Made by a program: the position numbers and the translations under genes. Shown in pieces: positions 34,502 to 44,198 of a stretch of DNA of 64,000 nt (within the stretch, counting starts at the first letter, position 1; every line of letters starts with the position of its first letter). Under the pieces are notes generated by a model that saw nothing but the letters and a program-made list of their open reading frames with translations, was not told the origin of the DNA and did not search any database. The DNA comes from Roseivirga sp. 4D4 (lineage in GTDB: Bacteria; Bacteroidota; Bacteroidia; Cytophagales; Cyclobacteriaceae): contig NZ_MDGP01000001.1 of assembly GCF_001747095.1 (NCBI RefSeq), forward strand, positions 1,657,001-1,721,000, in the 5' to 3' direction.

Positions 34502-37057
34502 CTAAAACTGATCCCCTAAAAACAGTGCATTAAAGAAGAGCTTATTGGTGCCATACCACATACCTCTAAAGTTAGGGTTATCGGCAAACATAATGACGTT
34601 GCCCCTACCAATGCCACTGACTATTAAGGAAGCTGTCCCTCCTAGCTTTTCTAGGTTGGTTTTGTTTACATAGCCGCTCAGCAGTGGATTTTCTTTGTAC
34701 TTCACCACCGTGCTAAACGGATCTTCGCTTGGCGCCATAAAGATGGAGTGGTTTCTATAGACGGGTAAGTCCCTTTGCGTATAGCCAAAAGCCAGTGGAT
34801 GCGTAATGTCCACATCTGTCATATACATAGAGCCACCTATGGAGTTTGATCCTCTAAACTCTCTGGAGGTCACATAGTCCATGCGCTCAGGCGTATCTCT
34901 TTCAGGTTTTTTGCCAAATTTCTCATTGACAAACTTGGAGCTAATCGCCCAGCTGGTCGCGCTACGGAGGGTGATTACAGTTCCTCCTTCTCTTACCCAT
35001 TGCTTAATGCGGTCAATCGTATTCTTGCCCAAACCGCTGTAATTGGCGGATGGTAGAATCAAAGTATTGTATTTGGCCCAGTCAATACGACCTACATTGC
35101 TCGTCATCACTTTGGTGACTGGCATACCGACTTTCGTGTCGAGCAAATGCCAGATTTCGCCCGCTTCGGTGCTGCTGACATTACCGCCAATCAGCATCAC
35201 CGCTTTCGGCTGACGGATGGTTCTAAAGTTACCACTGCCAAGGTCAATGCCCTTGGTACTAAAACCTGAAGTCACGCTGTAGGCACGGATACCCGCCAGA
35301 TCGGTGGCTTCTTCCACAAAACCGTGGACGAGATTGGAATTCATTTCCTGACGATTCACGGGAATCATCAAGGTACCGTAGCCAAAGTCTTTGACACCAT
35401 CATTCGTTTCGATGCTAAAAGGTTTGAAAGCGGCATTGACATAAAGCCCTTTTTCCAAAAGGTAGTGTAAGGCTTTTGGCGAGTAGTATTCATCCCACTC
35501 GATCAGGTAGGCATAATTAGTTTTCGGTACGCTGGCATAGGTAGAGCCGCTAAAATTATCGTCAATCGCTACACCTCTCAGGGCTGCTTTGCCCGTATAT
35601 CGTGCATAAGGCATATTATAGGTCAGCGCAGTGGTCCACGAAGAAGCATCATAAAAGATACTGTCATAGAAAGTGGTCACCTGCTCAAACATGGTCCGCA
35701 CCATGCGATACTGCTTTTGCGCATTCGGCACATAGAAGGCGTTACCTGCTTTGAATTGCTTGCCACCCAATGTAATGTCCTCATTCAATTGAATGGTCTC
35801 AATTTTATGTCTGTTGAGCAGGTCAATAAACTCACCATTTCGGCCTTCGTCTGTCTGATCGCCAAACACCCAGCCTCCACCTGCTCTCTTACCCTCTTCC
35901 ACCGCAGAGTTGAAATAGTTCTCCATATGCTTCAAAAGGGTCTCCTTCTCTCCGACTGAAGCACGAACCGTTGCCATACTGGAAGTGAGGTGATTTTTGA
36001 TGGTGAAAGCGAAAGCCACCTTGCCCATTCTGGAATCCTGTAGATGCCCTCTGGAACTTGCTTGTTCAAAAACCAGACCCAAGGCCCCGTGGATATCCGG
36101 ATAAGTTGAACCATAGCCGGGATAACTGTTATCATATTGTTCTTTGGTGAAATAGAGCGAACCGATTTCGTCTAGTGCCTCATGGAAATATCCGGCAAAG
36201 AGATTATTCAGGCCATCATAATTATCGCGTGGCACTACTGGGTTTTCCGAGCCAAAGGGCTTGGTCGGTTCAAAGAAGTAGGTTGAATTGGTTCCCATCT
36301 CGTGGAAATCAGTCACCACATTCGGATACCATTTGTGATAAAAGTCGATCCGCGCTTGAGACTCTACATGTGCCAAAGGCAACCAATCACGGTTCAGGTC
36401 GAACCAGTAGTGATTCGTTCGGCCACGAGGCCACATTTCATTGTGTTCTGCGTCAATGGGATCTGAAACCATCGGGTCTCCCTTAAAGCTATTTGCCCAG
36501 GTGCTATGCCGATCTCTTCCGTCAGGATTGAAAGCCGGGTCGATCAGCAAAACCGCATCATCGAGTGCATCAGTAACCTCTGCATTGCGTCCTGCAACGT
36601 AATAATAAGCGGTCAATAGTGCAGCCTCTGAACTTGAGGGCTCATTACCATGAACATTATACCCTAATAGCACAATGGACTTTTGACTTCCATACTCTTC
36701 TAAGGATTGAGCCGGATCAACCAACTTCAAATGATCTTGTCTAATCTGCTCCAGATTGCTATGGTTCTCTGGAGACGTCACCTTCAGCACGACTAGCAGG
36801 CGGTGCTCATAAGTCTCCCCTATGGTATCCAGCTCAGCCCTATCCGATATTCTGGCCAACTCACGCATATAACCGACAATCGCATCGTGACGGGTGTGTA
36901 GTGTACCGATCGGATAACCCAAATACTCTTCTGGAGTGGGGATGCTTTCATCAAATCGTGCATTTGGTGGAAAAAAGTAATCGGACTGGGCAGTGACTGT
37001 GTTGAGACCAAGGCACATAATCAATCCTAAGAGGGTAAGCTGGCGTCTGTTTTTCAT
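34502..37057 (-). CDS. Secreted M14-family zinc carboxypeptidase
   Basis: 851 residues with a signal peptide (KNRRQLTLLGLIMCLGLNTVTAQ). The zinc motif is NVHGNEPSSSEA (His136, Glu139); DFHEMG near 245 should give the third ligand, and a later Glu in GLVFEQAS is a candidate for catalysis. It shares the two-part plan of the protein at 9277-11844, including the C-terminal amidotransferase-like module (MLIGGNVSSTEAGEIWHLLD). It should act on peptides outside the inner membrane. The stop codon lies nine bases beyond the TIR insert's right arm, so the insert sits directly at its 3' end. Confidence 0.9.
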   Translation of the reverse strand: MKNRRQLTLLGLIMCLGLNTVTAQSDYFFPPNARFDESIPTPEEYLGYPIGTLHTRHDAIVGYMRELARISDRAELDTIGETYEHRLLVVLKVTSPENHSNLEQIRQDHLKLVDPAQSLEEYGSQKSIVLLGYNVHGNEPSSSEAALLTAYYYVAGRNAEVTDALDDAVLLIDPAFNPDGRDRHSTWANSFKGDPMVSDPIDAEHNEMWPRGRTNHYWFDLNRDWLPLAHVESQARIDFYHKWYPNVVTDFHEMGTNSTYFFEPTKPFGSENPVVPRDNYDGLNNLFAGYFHEALDEIGSLYFTKEQYDNSYPGYGSTYPDIHGALGLVFEQASSRGHLQDSRMGKVAFAFTIKNHLTSSMATVRASVGEKETLLKHMENYFNSAVEEGKRAGGGWVFGDQTDEGRNGEFIDLLNRHKIETIQLNEDITLGGKQFKAGNAFYVPNAQKQYRMVRTMFEQVTTFYDSIFYDASSWTTALTYNMPYARYTGKAALRGVAIDDNFSGSTYASVPKTNYAYLIEWDEYYSPKALHYLLEKGLYVNAAFKPFSIETNDGVKDFGYGTLMIPVNRQEMNSNLVHGFVEEATDLAGIRAYSVTSGFSTKGIDLGSGNFRTIRQPKAVMLIGGNVSSTEAGEIWHLLDTKVGMPVTKVMTSNVGRIDWAKYNTLILPSANYSGLGKNTIDRIKQWVREGGTVITLRSATSWAISSKFVNEKFGKKPERDTPERMDYVTSREFRGSNSIGGSMYMTDVDITHPLAFGYTQRDLPVYRNHSIFMAPSEDPFSTVVKYKENPLLSGYVNKTNLEKLGGTASLIVSGIGRGNVIMFADNPNFRGMWYGTNKLFFNALFLGDQF

Positions 37058-37125
37058 AGCGTGTAGAGTTGTAAGCTGCAGGCTGTTAGTTACAAGTAGT
37101 ATTCTTGAAACTTGAGGCTTGTAAC

Positions 37126-38052
37126 TTAAAGCTTTTTAATATCTGGTTGACGATTTACTTTCAATTCGAATATATCAGGTCTATTATAATGACCTATCGG
37201 GTCAAAGTCCAGCTTACTTTGTATGATCTGGTCTAGGTCGATTTCAGCGGTAAGGATTCCTTCCTCACCCCAGAGCGGTCCGGTTAAGACGTTACCCAGC
37301 GGATCGACAATAATGGATCCCCCATTGGCCATGATATCAGGTTGACTTTCTAAATCACTGGCCCCTGGTAGATCGGCAGGGTACATATCCTTTGTAACAA
37401 ACTGATTGCTCCCCAAGACAAAGCATCTTCCCTCTAGGGCGATATGTCGCATGGTTTGCTGCCAGCCGTCTCGATTATCAGCAGTGGGTGCCAAATAAAG
37501 CTGAATACCTTTTTGATACATCGCCATTCTGGCCAAAGGCATATAGTTTTCCCAACAGATGAGTCCACCAATCTTACCCAGATTCGTGTCAAAAGTCGAT
37601 AGCGTACTGCCGTCATCCTCTCCCCAAATCAGGCGTTCCTGAGCCGTTGGCTTCACCTTTCTATGCTTGCCAAGAAACGATCCATCAGGACCGAAATAGA
37701 ACATGCTGCAATAGAGCGTTCCCGAAACACTATCCTTTTCATTGACTCCGATCACCAAGAAGCTATTGGCCTTCCTGGCTATTTGGCCTAGTCGATCACA
37801 TGATACATCACCTTCGGCAATGGAAGACTCCCAATACTTTTGCCAAAGCGCTCTTCCCTCTTCCTTTCTACTTCCTACCACCGTACCAAAGCTTAGACCA
37901 CGTGGGTAAGCCGAAACGAATGCTTCCGGAAAAAGCATCAAACTGGCATCCCTTGCCTCTTCAACCCACCGTTCGACTTTATCGAGGGTAGCTTCAAGGT
38001 TGAATAAAACAGGAGCAGCCTGGACAACTGCGACCGAATAGCGTTTGGACAT
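37126..38052 (-). CDS. Nitrilase-type carbon-nitrogen hydrolase
   Basis: 308 residues; cytoplasmic. The Glu-Lys-Cys triad is visible as Glu43 (FPEAFVSAYP), Lys132 (HRKVKPTAQER) and Cys166 (ICWENYMPLAR). The last motif and the ERLIWGE segment are characteristic of branch-1 aliphatic/aromatic nitrilases, which turn R-C#N into a carboxylate and ammonia, rather than amidases or N-carbamoylases. No regulator or nitrile-hydratase gene is nearby. It follows the M14 gene on the same strand with a 68-base gap that has GCTTGTAACTTGAA-like short repeats. Confidence 0.9.
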   Translation of the reverse strand: MSKRYSVAVVQAAPVLFNLEATLDKVERWVEEARDASLMLFPEAFVSAYPRGLSFGTVVGSRKEEGRALWQKYWESSIAEGDVSCDRLGQIARKANSFLVIGVNEKDSVSGTLYCSMFYFGPDGSFLGKHRKVKPTAQERLIWGEDDGSTLSTFDTNLGKIGGLICWENYMPLARMAMYQKGIQLYLAPTADNRDGWQQTMRHIALEGRCFVLGSNQFVTKDMYPADLPGASDLESQPDIMANGGSIIVDPLGNVLTGPLWGEEGILTAEIDLDQIIQSKLDFDPIGHYNRPDIFELKVNRQPDIKKL

Positions 38053-38184
38053 GGGGGAAAGATACTGAAAGCAAACTAGGATGTCTACCCCATTTCTATG
38101 AGTGCCTCTACGTTGTAGTACCTAGCTGATTTCAGCCATTTTTTGAATTATAGGTCTAATATCAAGTAATGAACCTATTATTTA

Positions 38185-38215
38185 TTTGATAAGTACAGAC
38201 AAATCTCTAAATTTC
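38185..38215 (+). promoter_or_regulatory. Promoter of the DUF2589-like operon
   Basis: TTTG (38185-38188), 19 bases, then TAAATTTC (38208-38215), one base off TAnnTTTG. It is placed 68 bases before the first start of the operon. Confidence 0.5.
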
Positions 38216-38283
38216 ATAACGCACAACTCTTGAAGGATCAGGAGTATTTTATAAACACGAATCAATACCAAAACCAAAAGATT

Positions 38284-39051
38284 ATGGAAACCGCTTTATT
38301 ATCAATGGCCCAACAGTTTTCCGGGCTACCCATGGAGTCGCTTATTGGTGGCCCATTAACAGCCGCTGCTAAGGCTAATGCAGCGATGGCTGTGACGCAA
38401 ACAAAATTTATGCTGGACACATGCTTTACTGTAACACCTGTAGGTGATACACCAGCTGTTGCCCCAGTTGCTGGAGACCCGACTGCTACCCCGCCTGTGG
38501 CTGAAGTGATTGGAACACCAGCTATTCCAGCACATAACAACTATGCGCCTGTAATGATTGTAATGACCTTAACGAGAGGTGTAATTACGCCAGGAACACC
38601 GGCATCTGCTGGAGACCCAACTGCTACTCCGCCAGTACCCGCTACTCCGGCAACTGCAGCGATTATTCAAAACGTTAAAACTGAGTTTAACCTTCCGATG
38701 CTAACTGTTGTGCCACTGAATTCATTGGCCGTAGAGACTGTCGACATCAATTTTGAAATGGAGGTAAAATCCAGCTTTGCGGAAGAGGCATCTCAAACTT
38801 CAGAGAAGCAAGTGAAAACCGAAGGCAGCTTTGAGGCGAAAGCCGGATGGGGTCCATTCTCTGTTACTGTTAGGGGTAGTGCGAGTTATGATTCCAAGGA
38901 CTCTTCTACACACAGTACCCATTATCAAAAAAGTAATTCAGCTAAGTATACCGTGAATGTACATGCCGGTCAGCTGCCATTGCCTAAAGGGGTCAATACC
39001 ATCATTGAAGCCTTTACACAGTCAATTCAACCGATAACATTATCTGCTTAA
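38284..39051 (+). CDS. DUF2589-like protein 1 (Pro/Ala-rich insert)
   Basis: 255 residues from the ATG at 38284; an upstream TTG frame is rejected. Core of the DUF2589 type: LPMESLIGGPLTAAAKAN near 15-32 (helical), LTVVPLNSLAVETVDINFEMEV (split) near 140-160, and a closing block HAGQLPLPKGVNTIIEAFTQSIQP. Between them is a low-complexity insert with AGDPTATPPV occurring twice. No signal peptide and no cysteine pair, so cytoplasmic. Function is unknown. It starts a five-gene operon with two further proteins of the same core and a zinc ribbon, implying a heteromeric assembly. Confidence 0.75.
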   Translation: METALLSMAQQFSGLPMESLIGGPLTAAAKANAAMAVTQTKFMLDTCFTVTPVGDTPAVAPVAGDPTATPPVAEVIGTPAIPAHNNYAPVMIVMTLTRGVITPGTPASAGDPTATPPVPATPATAAIIQNVKTEFNLPMLTVVPLNSLAVETVDINFEMEVKSSFAEEASQTSEKQVKTEGSFEAKAGWGPFSVTVRGSASYDSKDSSTHSTHYQKSNSAKYTVNVHAGQLPLPKGVNTIIEAFTQSIQPITLSA

Positions 39052-39134
39052 TAGCAGACGACAATAGGTGAATCATAGTAGGAAGTTGGTGGTAACACCA
39101 GCTTTCTATTTAATAAATCATTTAGCATATAGAT

Positions 39135-39743
39135 ATGCCTGAGTCTCAAAATCAGTCTTTTAAACCTAGTTTTGGCAAAGAGCTCAATATTGAGTCTATC
39201 ATTAGTGCTCCGCTCGTTGCAGCTTCTAAGGCCAACGTAATGATGGTCACTGGGCAAACGCGCTTTTTGCTTGAGTACTGCTTTTCTAAAGAAGATGGCA
39301 CAACCTATGAGCCAGTGATGATAGAAATGTCAATGGTTCGGGGAGTGATTGATGATTCAAAGAAACCAACGGACCCAGATTATATCAAAAAGGCGCAATT
39401 GACCTTTAATATCCCATTGTTGTGCCTGGTACCCTTGAACTCATTAGCTATCGACAAAGTCACTGTAGACTTTGACATGGAAATCACCTCGGTCACTTCC
39501 AAAGAGTCGACCAAAAAAGTTGGTGAGAACAACATCATGGACAAGAAGGCCCAGCTCAATGGCAAGATTAGCGGTGGACCCAGTTCTGATAAGGCCAGCA
39601 CACAATCCTCAAGTAAGTTAAAGGTTGGAATCAACGCAGGGCCCCTCCCGCTTCCGGTTGGCGTCCTGGCCATTCTGGATTTGTATACGAAAAACATTCA
39701 ACCACTACCTGAAGAAAAGAAGACTGAATCGATCGAAGAATAA
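39135..39743 (+). CDS. DUF2589-like protein 2
   Basis: 202 residues. The same plan as protein 1 without the Pro/Ala insert: NIESIISAPLVAASKANVMM, then LCLVPLNSLAIDKVTVDFDME and NAGPLPLPVGVLAILDLYTKNIQP, with a middle of conserved EPVMIEMSMVRGVI (protein 1: APVMIVMTLTRGVI). The parallel is close enough to call them paralogues. The fold appears to be helical N-terminus plus beta-sheet body. Function unknown. Intergenic spacing of 83 bases from protein 1 and 11 bases to the zinc ribbon gene. Confidence 0.78.
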   Translation: MPESQNQSFKPSFGKELNIESIISAPLVAASKANVMMVTGQTRFLLEYCFSKEDGTTYEPVMIEMSMVRGVIDDSKKPTDPDYIKKAQLTFNIPLLCLVPLNSLAIDKVTVDFDMEITSVTSKESTKKVGENNIMDKKAQLNGKISGGPSSDKASTQSSSKLKVGINAGPLPLPVGVLAILDLYTKNIQPLPEEKKTESIEE

Positions 39744-39754
39744 ACAACAATAGC

Positions 39755-39952
39755 ATGATTAATTTAGACCAAAGTATCCCCTGCCCTGTCTGTCAAACCA
39801 AAATCCCATTTGACACCAAGCAATTGCTGATGGGTGTGCAATTCTCTTGCCCTAATTGTCAGGCAGCCATAGGCTTATCAGATCAAAGCAAGCCATTGGT
39901 ACAGGAGACCATGGACAAATTTGAGGAATTGAAAAAGAACGTTGCCAAGTAG
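39755..39952 (+). CDS. Small zinc-ribbon protein
   Basis: 65 residues with two CPxC knuckles, IPCPVCQTKIPFD and FSCPNCQAAIGL, which together make a four-Cys zinc ribbon. The C-terminal 25 residues form a charged helix (VQETMDKFEELKKNVAK). Such mini-ribbons can bind nucleic acid or act as assembly adaptors. It sits between the DUF2589-like genes with only 11 and 9 base spacings, so it should be a component of the same system. Confidence 0.75.
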   Translation: MINLDQSIPCPVCQTKIPFDTKQLLMGVQFSCPNCQAAIGLSDQSKPLVQETMDKFEELKKNVAK

Positions 39953-39961
39953 ATTGAAGCT

Positions 39962-40315
39962 ATGAGCAAGCTCAAATCTTTGTTCAAGTCCATTAGGGAT
40001 AAACTGCTAAAAACTGTCCCAAAAGCTGTGGTGAAGCACAGTCCATCAGGGGCAAGAAAGCCGTCCTTTAGAAAAACGAAAGCATCAAGTCATTCGAAAC
40101 CTAAAGTCGGCATCACGCTATCCTCACTGGAGTACACGCTGATGACTCAAGCGCCCTTGATCAAAGACCCAATGAATTCGGTAAAGATTTCAACAGGAGG
40201 ATTTGCACATTCTCCTAGCCAACATCAGGTTACTTCACTGAATATCTCTCCAGGTATTATCAAGGTGCTTGATACTTATACTTCCACACCAAACTCCTTA
40301 GCCCAAAAGCCATGA
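39962..40315 (+). CDS. Basic protein of the DUF2589-like operon
   Basis: 117 residues. The N-terminus is strongly basic and possibly amphipathic (KLKSLFKSIRDKLLKTVPK), then a basic Ser-rich linker. The second half echoes the C-terminal block of the DUF2589-like proteins: SPGIIKVLDTYTSTP here against LPVGVLAILDLYTKNIQP in protein 2, with VGITLSSLEYTL before it. It might be a truncated or degenerate family member lacking the N-terminal core. Its stop overlaps the next start by four bases. Confidence 0.6.
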   Translation: MSKLKSLFKSIRDKLLKTVPKAVVKHSPSGARKPSFRKTKASSHSKPKVGITLSSLEYTLMTQAPLIKDPMNSVKISTGGFAHSPSQHQVTSLNISPGIIKVLDTYTSTPNSLAQKP

Positions 40316-40806
40316 TCAGTTTTAAGTCATTCGTCAATGCCATCCATGATGCCATCATTAATGCTAGTGATTCGCTGATGGATAAAAATGTCGGCCTGCT
40401 GGATAAGTATTTCGAAGAGAATACCAGAGAAATAAAGGATCCGGAAACCGATGAGGTGACCAAGAAGACGATACTTGACCCAAAAACTGTAATTCTCGAA
40501 TACCCGAGTGTTGATGCCTCTGGCAACGAAGTTACAAGTGAAGTGCATGTACCTCTTATCACGCTGGTTCCTCTACAAATGTCTCAAGTGGAAAAGGCTG
40601 TAGTCACTGCGGACTTTGAAATGGAGATTATAGATGGGGAAATAGAACTCAACTTCCCGAAAAAAGGAAATGGCCTGAGTTTTCTGAGAAAACCAAAAAA
40701 GAACAGCGCCAAATTAGAGATCACCATCACACCACAGGAAACTTCAGAGGGTCTAAAGGTATTGGTGGAAGGGTACGAGTCAATTCTAAAAAGGCAGATC
40801 AGTTAA
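40312..40806 (+). CDS. DUF2589-like protein 3 (divergent)
   Basis: 164 residues. Recognisable by VHVPLITLVPLQMSQVEKAVVTADFEME (here split: VPLITLVPLQMSQ and VTADFEMEI), matching LPLLCLVPLNSLAI...VDFDMEI of protein 2, and by the closing TPQETSEGLKVLVEGYESILK. The N-terminal helical part (KSFVNAIHDAIINASDSLMDK) replaces the GAPL core. Starts inside the stop of the previous gene (ATGA), ends overlapping by four bases with the convergent transporter gene. Function unknown. Confidence 0.7.
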   Translation: MISFKSFVNAIHDAIINASDSLMDKNVGLLDKYFEENTREIKDPETDEVTKKTILDPKTVILEYPSVDASGNEVTSEVHVPLITLVPLQMSQVEKAVVTADFEMEIIDGEIELNFPKKGNGLSFLRKPKKNSAKLEITITPQETSEGLKVLVEGYESILKRQIS

Positions 40807-41672
40807 TCGCTTTTGTATTTAGCAAACCTCCTGCTGGACCAATAAATCACTACCCCACCGGTCAAGAACATCAACAAACCATAAACCGCTGGTGCTATGG
40901 CAAACTCAGTATTATTGAGCAATACTACAGCTATTGAAATGGCCAGCGTACCATTCTGAATCCCCGATTCAATAGAAATGGATACCGCTGATTTATCGTT
41001 TAAGCTGAAGAGTTTCGCCATTCGATAACCCACAAACATGGTCACGACATTTAAGACAAGCGATACTAAGCCTGCCTCCTGCAAATAAGGAAGCATATTG
41101 TCTTTCTCTTTGACACAAAGCCCCACTATTACCAGCATAATCACTACCCCCGAAGCGATCCGCACAGGTCTTTCCATCTTCAGGGCGAAGGCAGTTTTGT
41201 ACTTTCGAATCATCATACCTACCACAATCGGAATAATGATGATGACCATCACTTGAAGGATCGTTTGGATGACATCTAGTTTGATGAACTCACTTTGATC
41301 CATAAACTGCTCTAAAGCAAAGTTCACTATGAAAGGAATGGTCAGTATGGTGATAAAGCTGCTGAAAGCCGTTAAAGTGACCGACAAGGCCGTATTACCC
41401 TTCGCCAAATGAGCAATCAAATTAGAAGTTGGTCCACCAGGACAGGCGGCTAAAATCATTATTCCCACAGCAATCTCTGGCCTAACATCAAATAATGAAG
41501 CTACACCAAAGCCGATAATCGGAAGCAATACCAACTGACTGACCAGCCCAACGATGACCGCCTTTGGGTAGATCAATACCCGTTTAAAGTCGTCCGTAAC
41601 AAGTGAAAGTCCCATGCCCAGCATGATGATAAATAGGGAGGCACCGAGGATAATGGTTGATAGTTGATCCAT
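40803..41672 (-). CDS. Bile acid:sodium symporter (BASS) family transporter
   Basis: 289 residues from the ATG at 41672 (a longer frame from 41726 adds an unlikely leader). Nine to ten membrane helices. The BASS hallmark PGGPTSNLIAHLAKG lies in the fourth helix region and a second conserved block (ESGIQNGTLAISIA) later, where Na+ and substrate coordinate. Members carry organic anions such as sterols, pantoate or pyruvate with Na+; the substrate here is not clear. Convergent with the DUF2589-like operon. Confidence 0.9.
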   Translation of the reverse strand: MDQLSTIILGASLFIIMLGMGLSLVTDDFKRVLIYPKAVIVGLVSQLVLLPIIGFGVASLFDVRPEIAVGIMILAACPGGPTSNLIAHLAKGNTALSVTLTAFSSFITILTIPFIVNFALEQFMDQSEFIKLDVIQTILQVMVIIIIPIVVGMMIRKYKTAFALKMERPVRIASGVVIMLVIVGLCVKEKDNMLPYLQEAGLVSLVLNVVTMFVGYRMAKLFSLNDKSAVSISIESGIQNGTLAISIAVVLLNNTEFAIAPAVYGLLMFLTGGVVIYWSSRRFAKYKSD

Positions 41673-41789
41673 AAAGCTTAAGGTTGAATCACAAGCTACC
41701 AAAAAACAAACAAGAACCGAATCCATTCATCAGACAATGCCCCTTCCAACATCGGGAAGAAAGGCTTATTTTTGGAGCTCAATTCACCC

Positions 41790-42524
41790 ATGTCAGAAAC
41801 CAAAAGCACCCGTATCAACAAGTACCTTAGCGAAGTTGGCTATTGCTCTCGCAGAGCGGCAGACAAGCTAATTGAGCAGGGAAAAGTGACCATCAACGGA
41901 AAAGTACCTGAGATGGGTACAAAAATTCACGAGGGTGACGAAGTACGGGTTAATGGTAAGCTTATTTCAGAAGCCAAGGCGAAAAAGAATGTCTATCTGG
42001 CCTTTAACAAACCCGTTGGTATTGTTTGTACTACGGACACCAGGGTTGAGAAGGACAACATTATTGACTTTATCAATTATCCGAAACGGATTTTCCCAAT
42101 AGGTCGATTAGACAAGCCTAGTGAGGGCCTTATTTTCCTGACAGATGATGGTGATATCGTGAACAAGATTCTTCGCGCGCGCAATCATCATGAAAAGGAA
42201 TATATGGTCACGGTGAACAAACCTGTCCATGGTGATTTCGCAAAGAAAATGAGTAACGGCATTCCTATTTTAGGCACCGTAACAAGAAAGTGTGAGGTAG
42301 AAGTCCTAAGCAAATTCCGATTTAGAATTGTGCTTACACAGGGACTCAACCGTCAGATCAGGCGCATGTGTGAATACCTGGGCTATCGGGTGACAAAACT
42401 CAAGCGCACCCGCATTATGAATGTAGGACTGGATATTCCCGTTGGGAAATGGCGCGACCTGACCGAGAAAGAATTGAAAGAGATCAACCGATTGGTTTCA
42501 GATTCCACAAAGACTCACGATTAA
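41790..42524 (+). CDS. rluF: 23S rRNA pseudouridine(2604) synthase
   Basis: 244 residues from the ATG at 41790. N-terminal S4 RNA-binding domain ([24 protein letters not shown], split: the segment [14 protein letters not shown] is diagnostic), then a RsuA/RluF catalytic domain with the catalytic Asp in [14 protein letters not shown]. The RluF branch is favoured by the [14 protein letters not shown] and [13 protein letters not shown] segments. It isomerises U2604 of 23S rRNA. Single gene, with the aldo/keto reductase following after 81 bases. Confidence 0.9.
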   Translation: MSETKSTRINKYLSEVGYCSRRAADKLIEQGKVTINGKVPEMGTKIHEGDEVRVNGKLISEAKAKKNVYLAFNKPVGIVCTTDTRVEKDNIIDFINYPKRIFPIGRLDKPSEGLIFLTDDGDIVNKILRARNHHEKEYMVTVNKPVHGDFAKKMSNGIPILGTVTRKCEVEVLSKFRFRIVLTQGLNRQIRRMCEYLGYRVTKLKRTRIMNVGLDIPVGKWRDLTEKELKEINRLVSDSTKTHD

Positions 42525-42605
42525 CAATCAAAGCATTAACCTTATCAAGAGTAATCGGTGTTGCATCGATTTCTTGATAAGTATAAACAATACACAAAGG
42601 ATAAA

Positions 42606-43574
42606 ATGAAGAAAACAACACTCGGCAACACCAATCTTAAAGTTTCAGAAATGTGCCTCGGCACTATGTATTTTGGAACAAAGACGAACCAAAAACAATC
42701 AGAAAGTGTCATCGAAACATTTCTAGATAATGGCGGCAATTTTCTGGATAGCTCAAATAACTATGCCTTCTGGATGGAAGGTGGAATAGGCGATGAAAGC
42801 GAACAAACTATAGGAAACTGGCTTCAGCATCAACAAAGGGATAAGATCATATTAGCTACTAAGTGTGGTGCACGCCCTAAATCCTTTGATGGCAACCTTG
42901 ATAATATTTCATTAGAAGGACTATCACATGACACCATTATTCAGGCTGTGGAAGGATCATTGAAAAGACTCAAAACTGATTATATCGATCTGATGTATGG
43001 GCATATTGACTTTCCAGAGTACCCAATAGAAGAACGCCTCAATGCCTTTCAAAAGCTTAAGGAACAAGGTAAAATCCGAGAAATAGGAACGAGTAATACA
43101 TGGTCTTGGAGGATAGAGGAAAGTAACAACTTGAGCAAAGCCCAAGGTCTTCCCCAGTACTGCGCTGTCCAACAAAAATTCTCTTATCTGCGACCAAAGT
43201 ACAATGCTGACTTTTGGGTGCAACGGATAATTGACGAAGAGATGATTGACTATGTTAGCTATAGACCAGAGCTAACGCTCTTTGCTTATTCGACACTTCT
43301 TTCCGGAGCCTACTCCAAAGATGGGAATATCGAGCTCCCCCAAGAGTATGACACAAAAGACAATCAACTTAGGATGTCCACCCTTGAAAAAATAGCCAAG
43401 CAACTTGGCTGTTCTAAAAACCAGTTAGTGCTTGCCTGGATTATGAACCAACGGGTGAAAATCATTCCCATCATTTCAGGAAGCAGACCCAGCCAAATAG
43501 AAGAAAGCACAAAGGCTGCTGGTATTAGTCTAAGCAAAGAGGTCATTGAAGAATTAAATAAATCGGGGGATTAA
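42606..43574 (+). CDS. Aldo/keto reductase
   Basis: 322 residues from the ATG at 42606. TIM-barrel AKR with the catalytic tetrad in order: Asp and Tyr in LDSSNNYAFW, Lys in ILATKCGARP, and His in YGHIDFPEY. The NADPH-binding end is present (IIPIISGSRPSQIEE). The LGNTNLKVSEMCLGTMYFG start is usual. Reduces aldehydes or sugars; the YAFW neighbourhood and the length resemble the Tas/YajO type. Likely co-transcribed with the DUF1697 gene (91 bases later). Confidence 0.92.
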   Translation: MKKTTLGNTNLKVSEMCLGTMYFGTKTNQKQSESVIETFLDNGGNFLDSSNNYAFWMEGGIGDESEQTIGNWLQHQQRDKIILATKCGARPKSFDGNLDNISLEGLSHDTIIQAVEGSLKRLKTDYIDLMYGHIDFPEYPIEERLNAFQKLKEQGKIREIGTSNTWSWRIEESNNLSKAQGLPQYCAVQQKFSYLRPKYNADFWVQRIIDEEMIDYVSYRPELTLFAYSTLLSGAYSKDGNIELPQEYDTKDNQLRMSTLEKIAKQLGCSKNQLVLAWIMNQRVKIIPIISGSRPSQIEESTKAAGISLSKEVIEELNKSGD

Positions 43575-43665
43575 ATCCCTCTCCTGATCCCAGTGAGGAG
43601 ACTTGACCTGAGAGATTCTCCTTCGAAAACTATTGAATTTGAGTGATTCTATTGATCTTAAGCCA

Positions 43666-44184
43666 ATGGAAACCTGGATAGCACTATTGCGAGGCATTAA
43701 CGTGGGTGGCAAGCACATTGTCCCAATGAAAGAGTTGACCAAATTGATGGAAGACAATGGCTTCTCTAATGTCAAAACCTATATTCAAAGCGGCAATGTG
43801 GTATTCGATAGTGAAACTAAACCGACAGACGAAATATCTGAGCTCGTTGAAGGTCATTTTGGTTTCAGACCTTGGGTTTTGGTAATAAGTGCTATTGAAT
43901 TGCAGGCTGCTTCGGACAACAACCCTTTCCCAACAGATATTGGAAAGGCGGTGCACTTCTTCTTTTGTGATCAAACTCCTCAAAATGTAGGCTATGAGCT
44001 TTTAGAGTCCTTCAAGTCCCCTACTGAGGAATATAAACTGGTTGATAACGTGTTCTACCTTCACGCACCTGATGGTATTGGCCGATCGAAACTGGCGGAA
44101 CGCATTGGACGTGCTTTCAAAGGAGTTACCATGACGGGGCGCAACCTCAATACCATCAACAAACTGATAGCGATGGTCACTTGA
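43666..44184 (+). CDS. DUF1697 domain protein
   Basis: 172 residues from the ATG at 43666. The start WIALLRGINVGGKHIVPMKEL and the segment YIQSGNVVFDS are the hallmark of DUF1697, found widely in bacteria. Structure of family members shows a two-domain alpha/beta fold, but no activity is established. Cytoplasmic. Ends 15 bases before a convergent short ORF. Confidence 0.9.
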   Translation: METWIALLRGINVGGKHIVPMKELTKLMEDNGFSNVKTYIQSGNVVFDSETKPTDEISELVEGHFGFRPWVLVISAIELQAASDNNPFPTDIGKAVHFFFCDQTPQNVGYELLESFKSPTEEYKLVDNVFYLHAPDGIGRSKLAERIGRAFKGVTMTGRNLNTINKLIAMVT

Positions 44185-44198
44185 TCGGAGTTTCCGGA

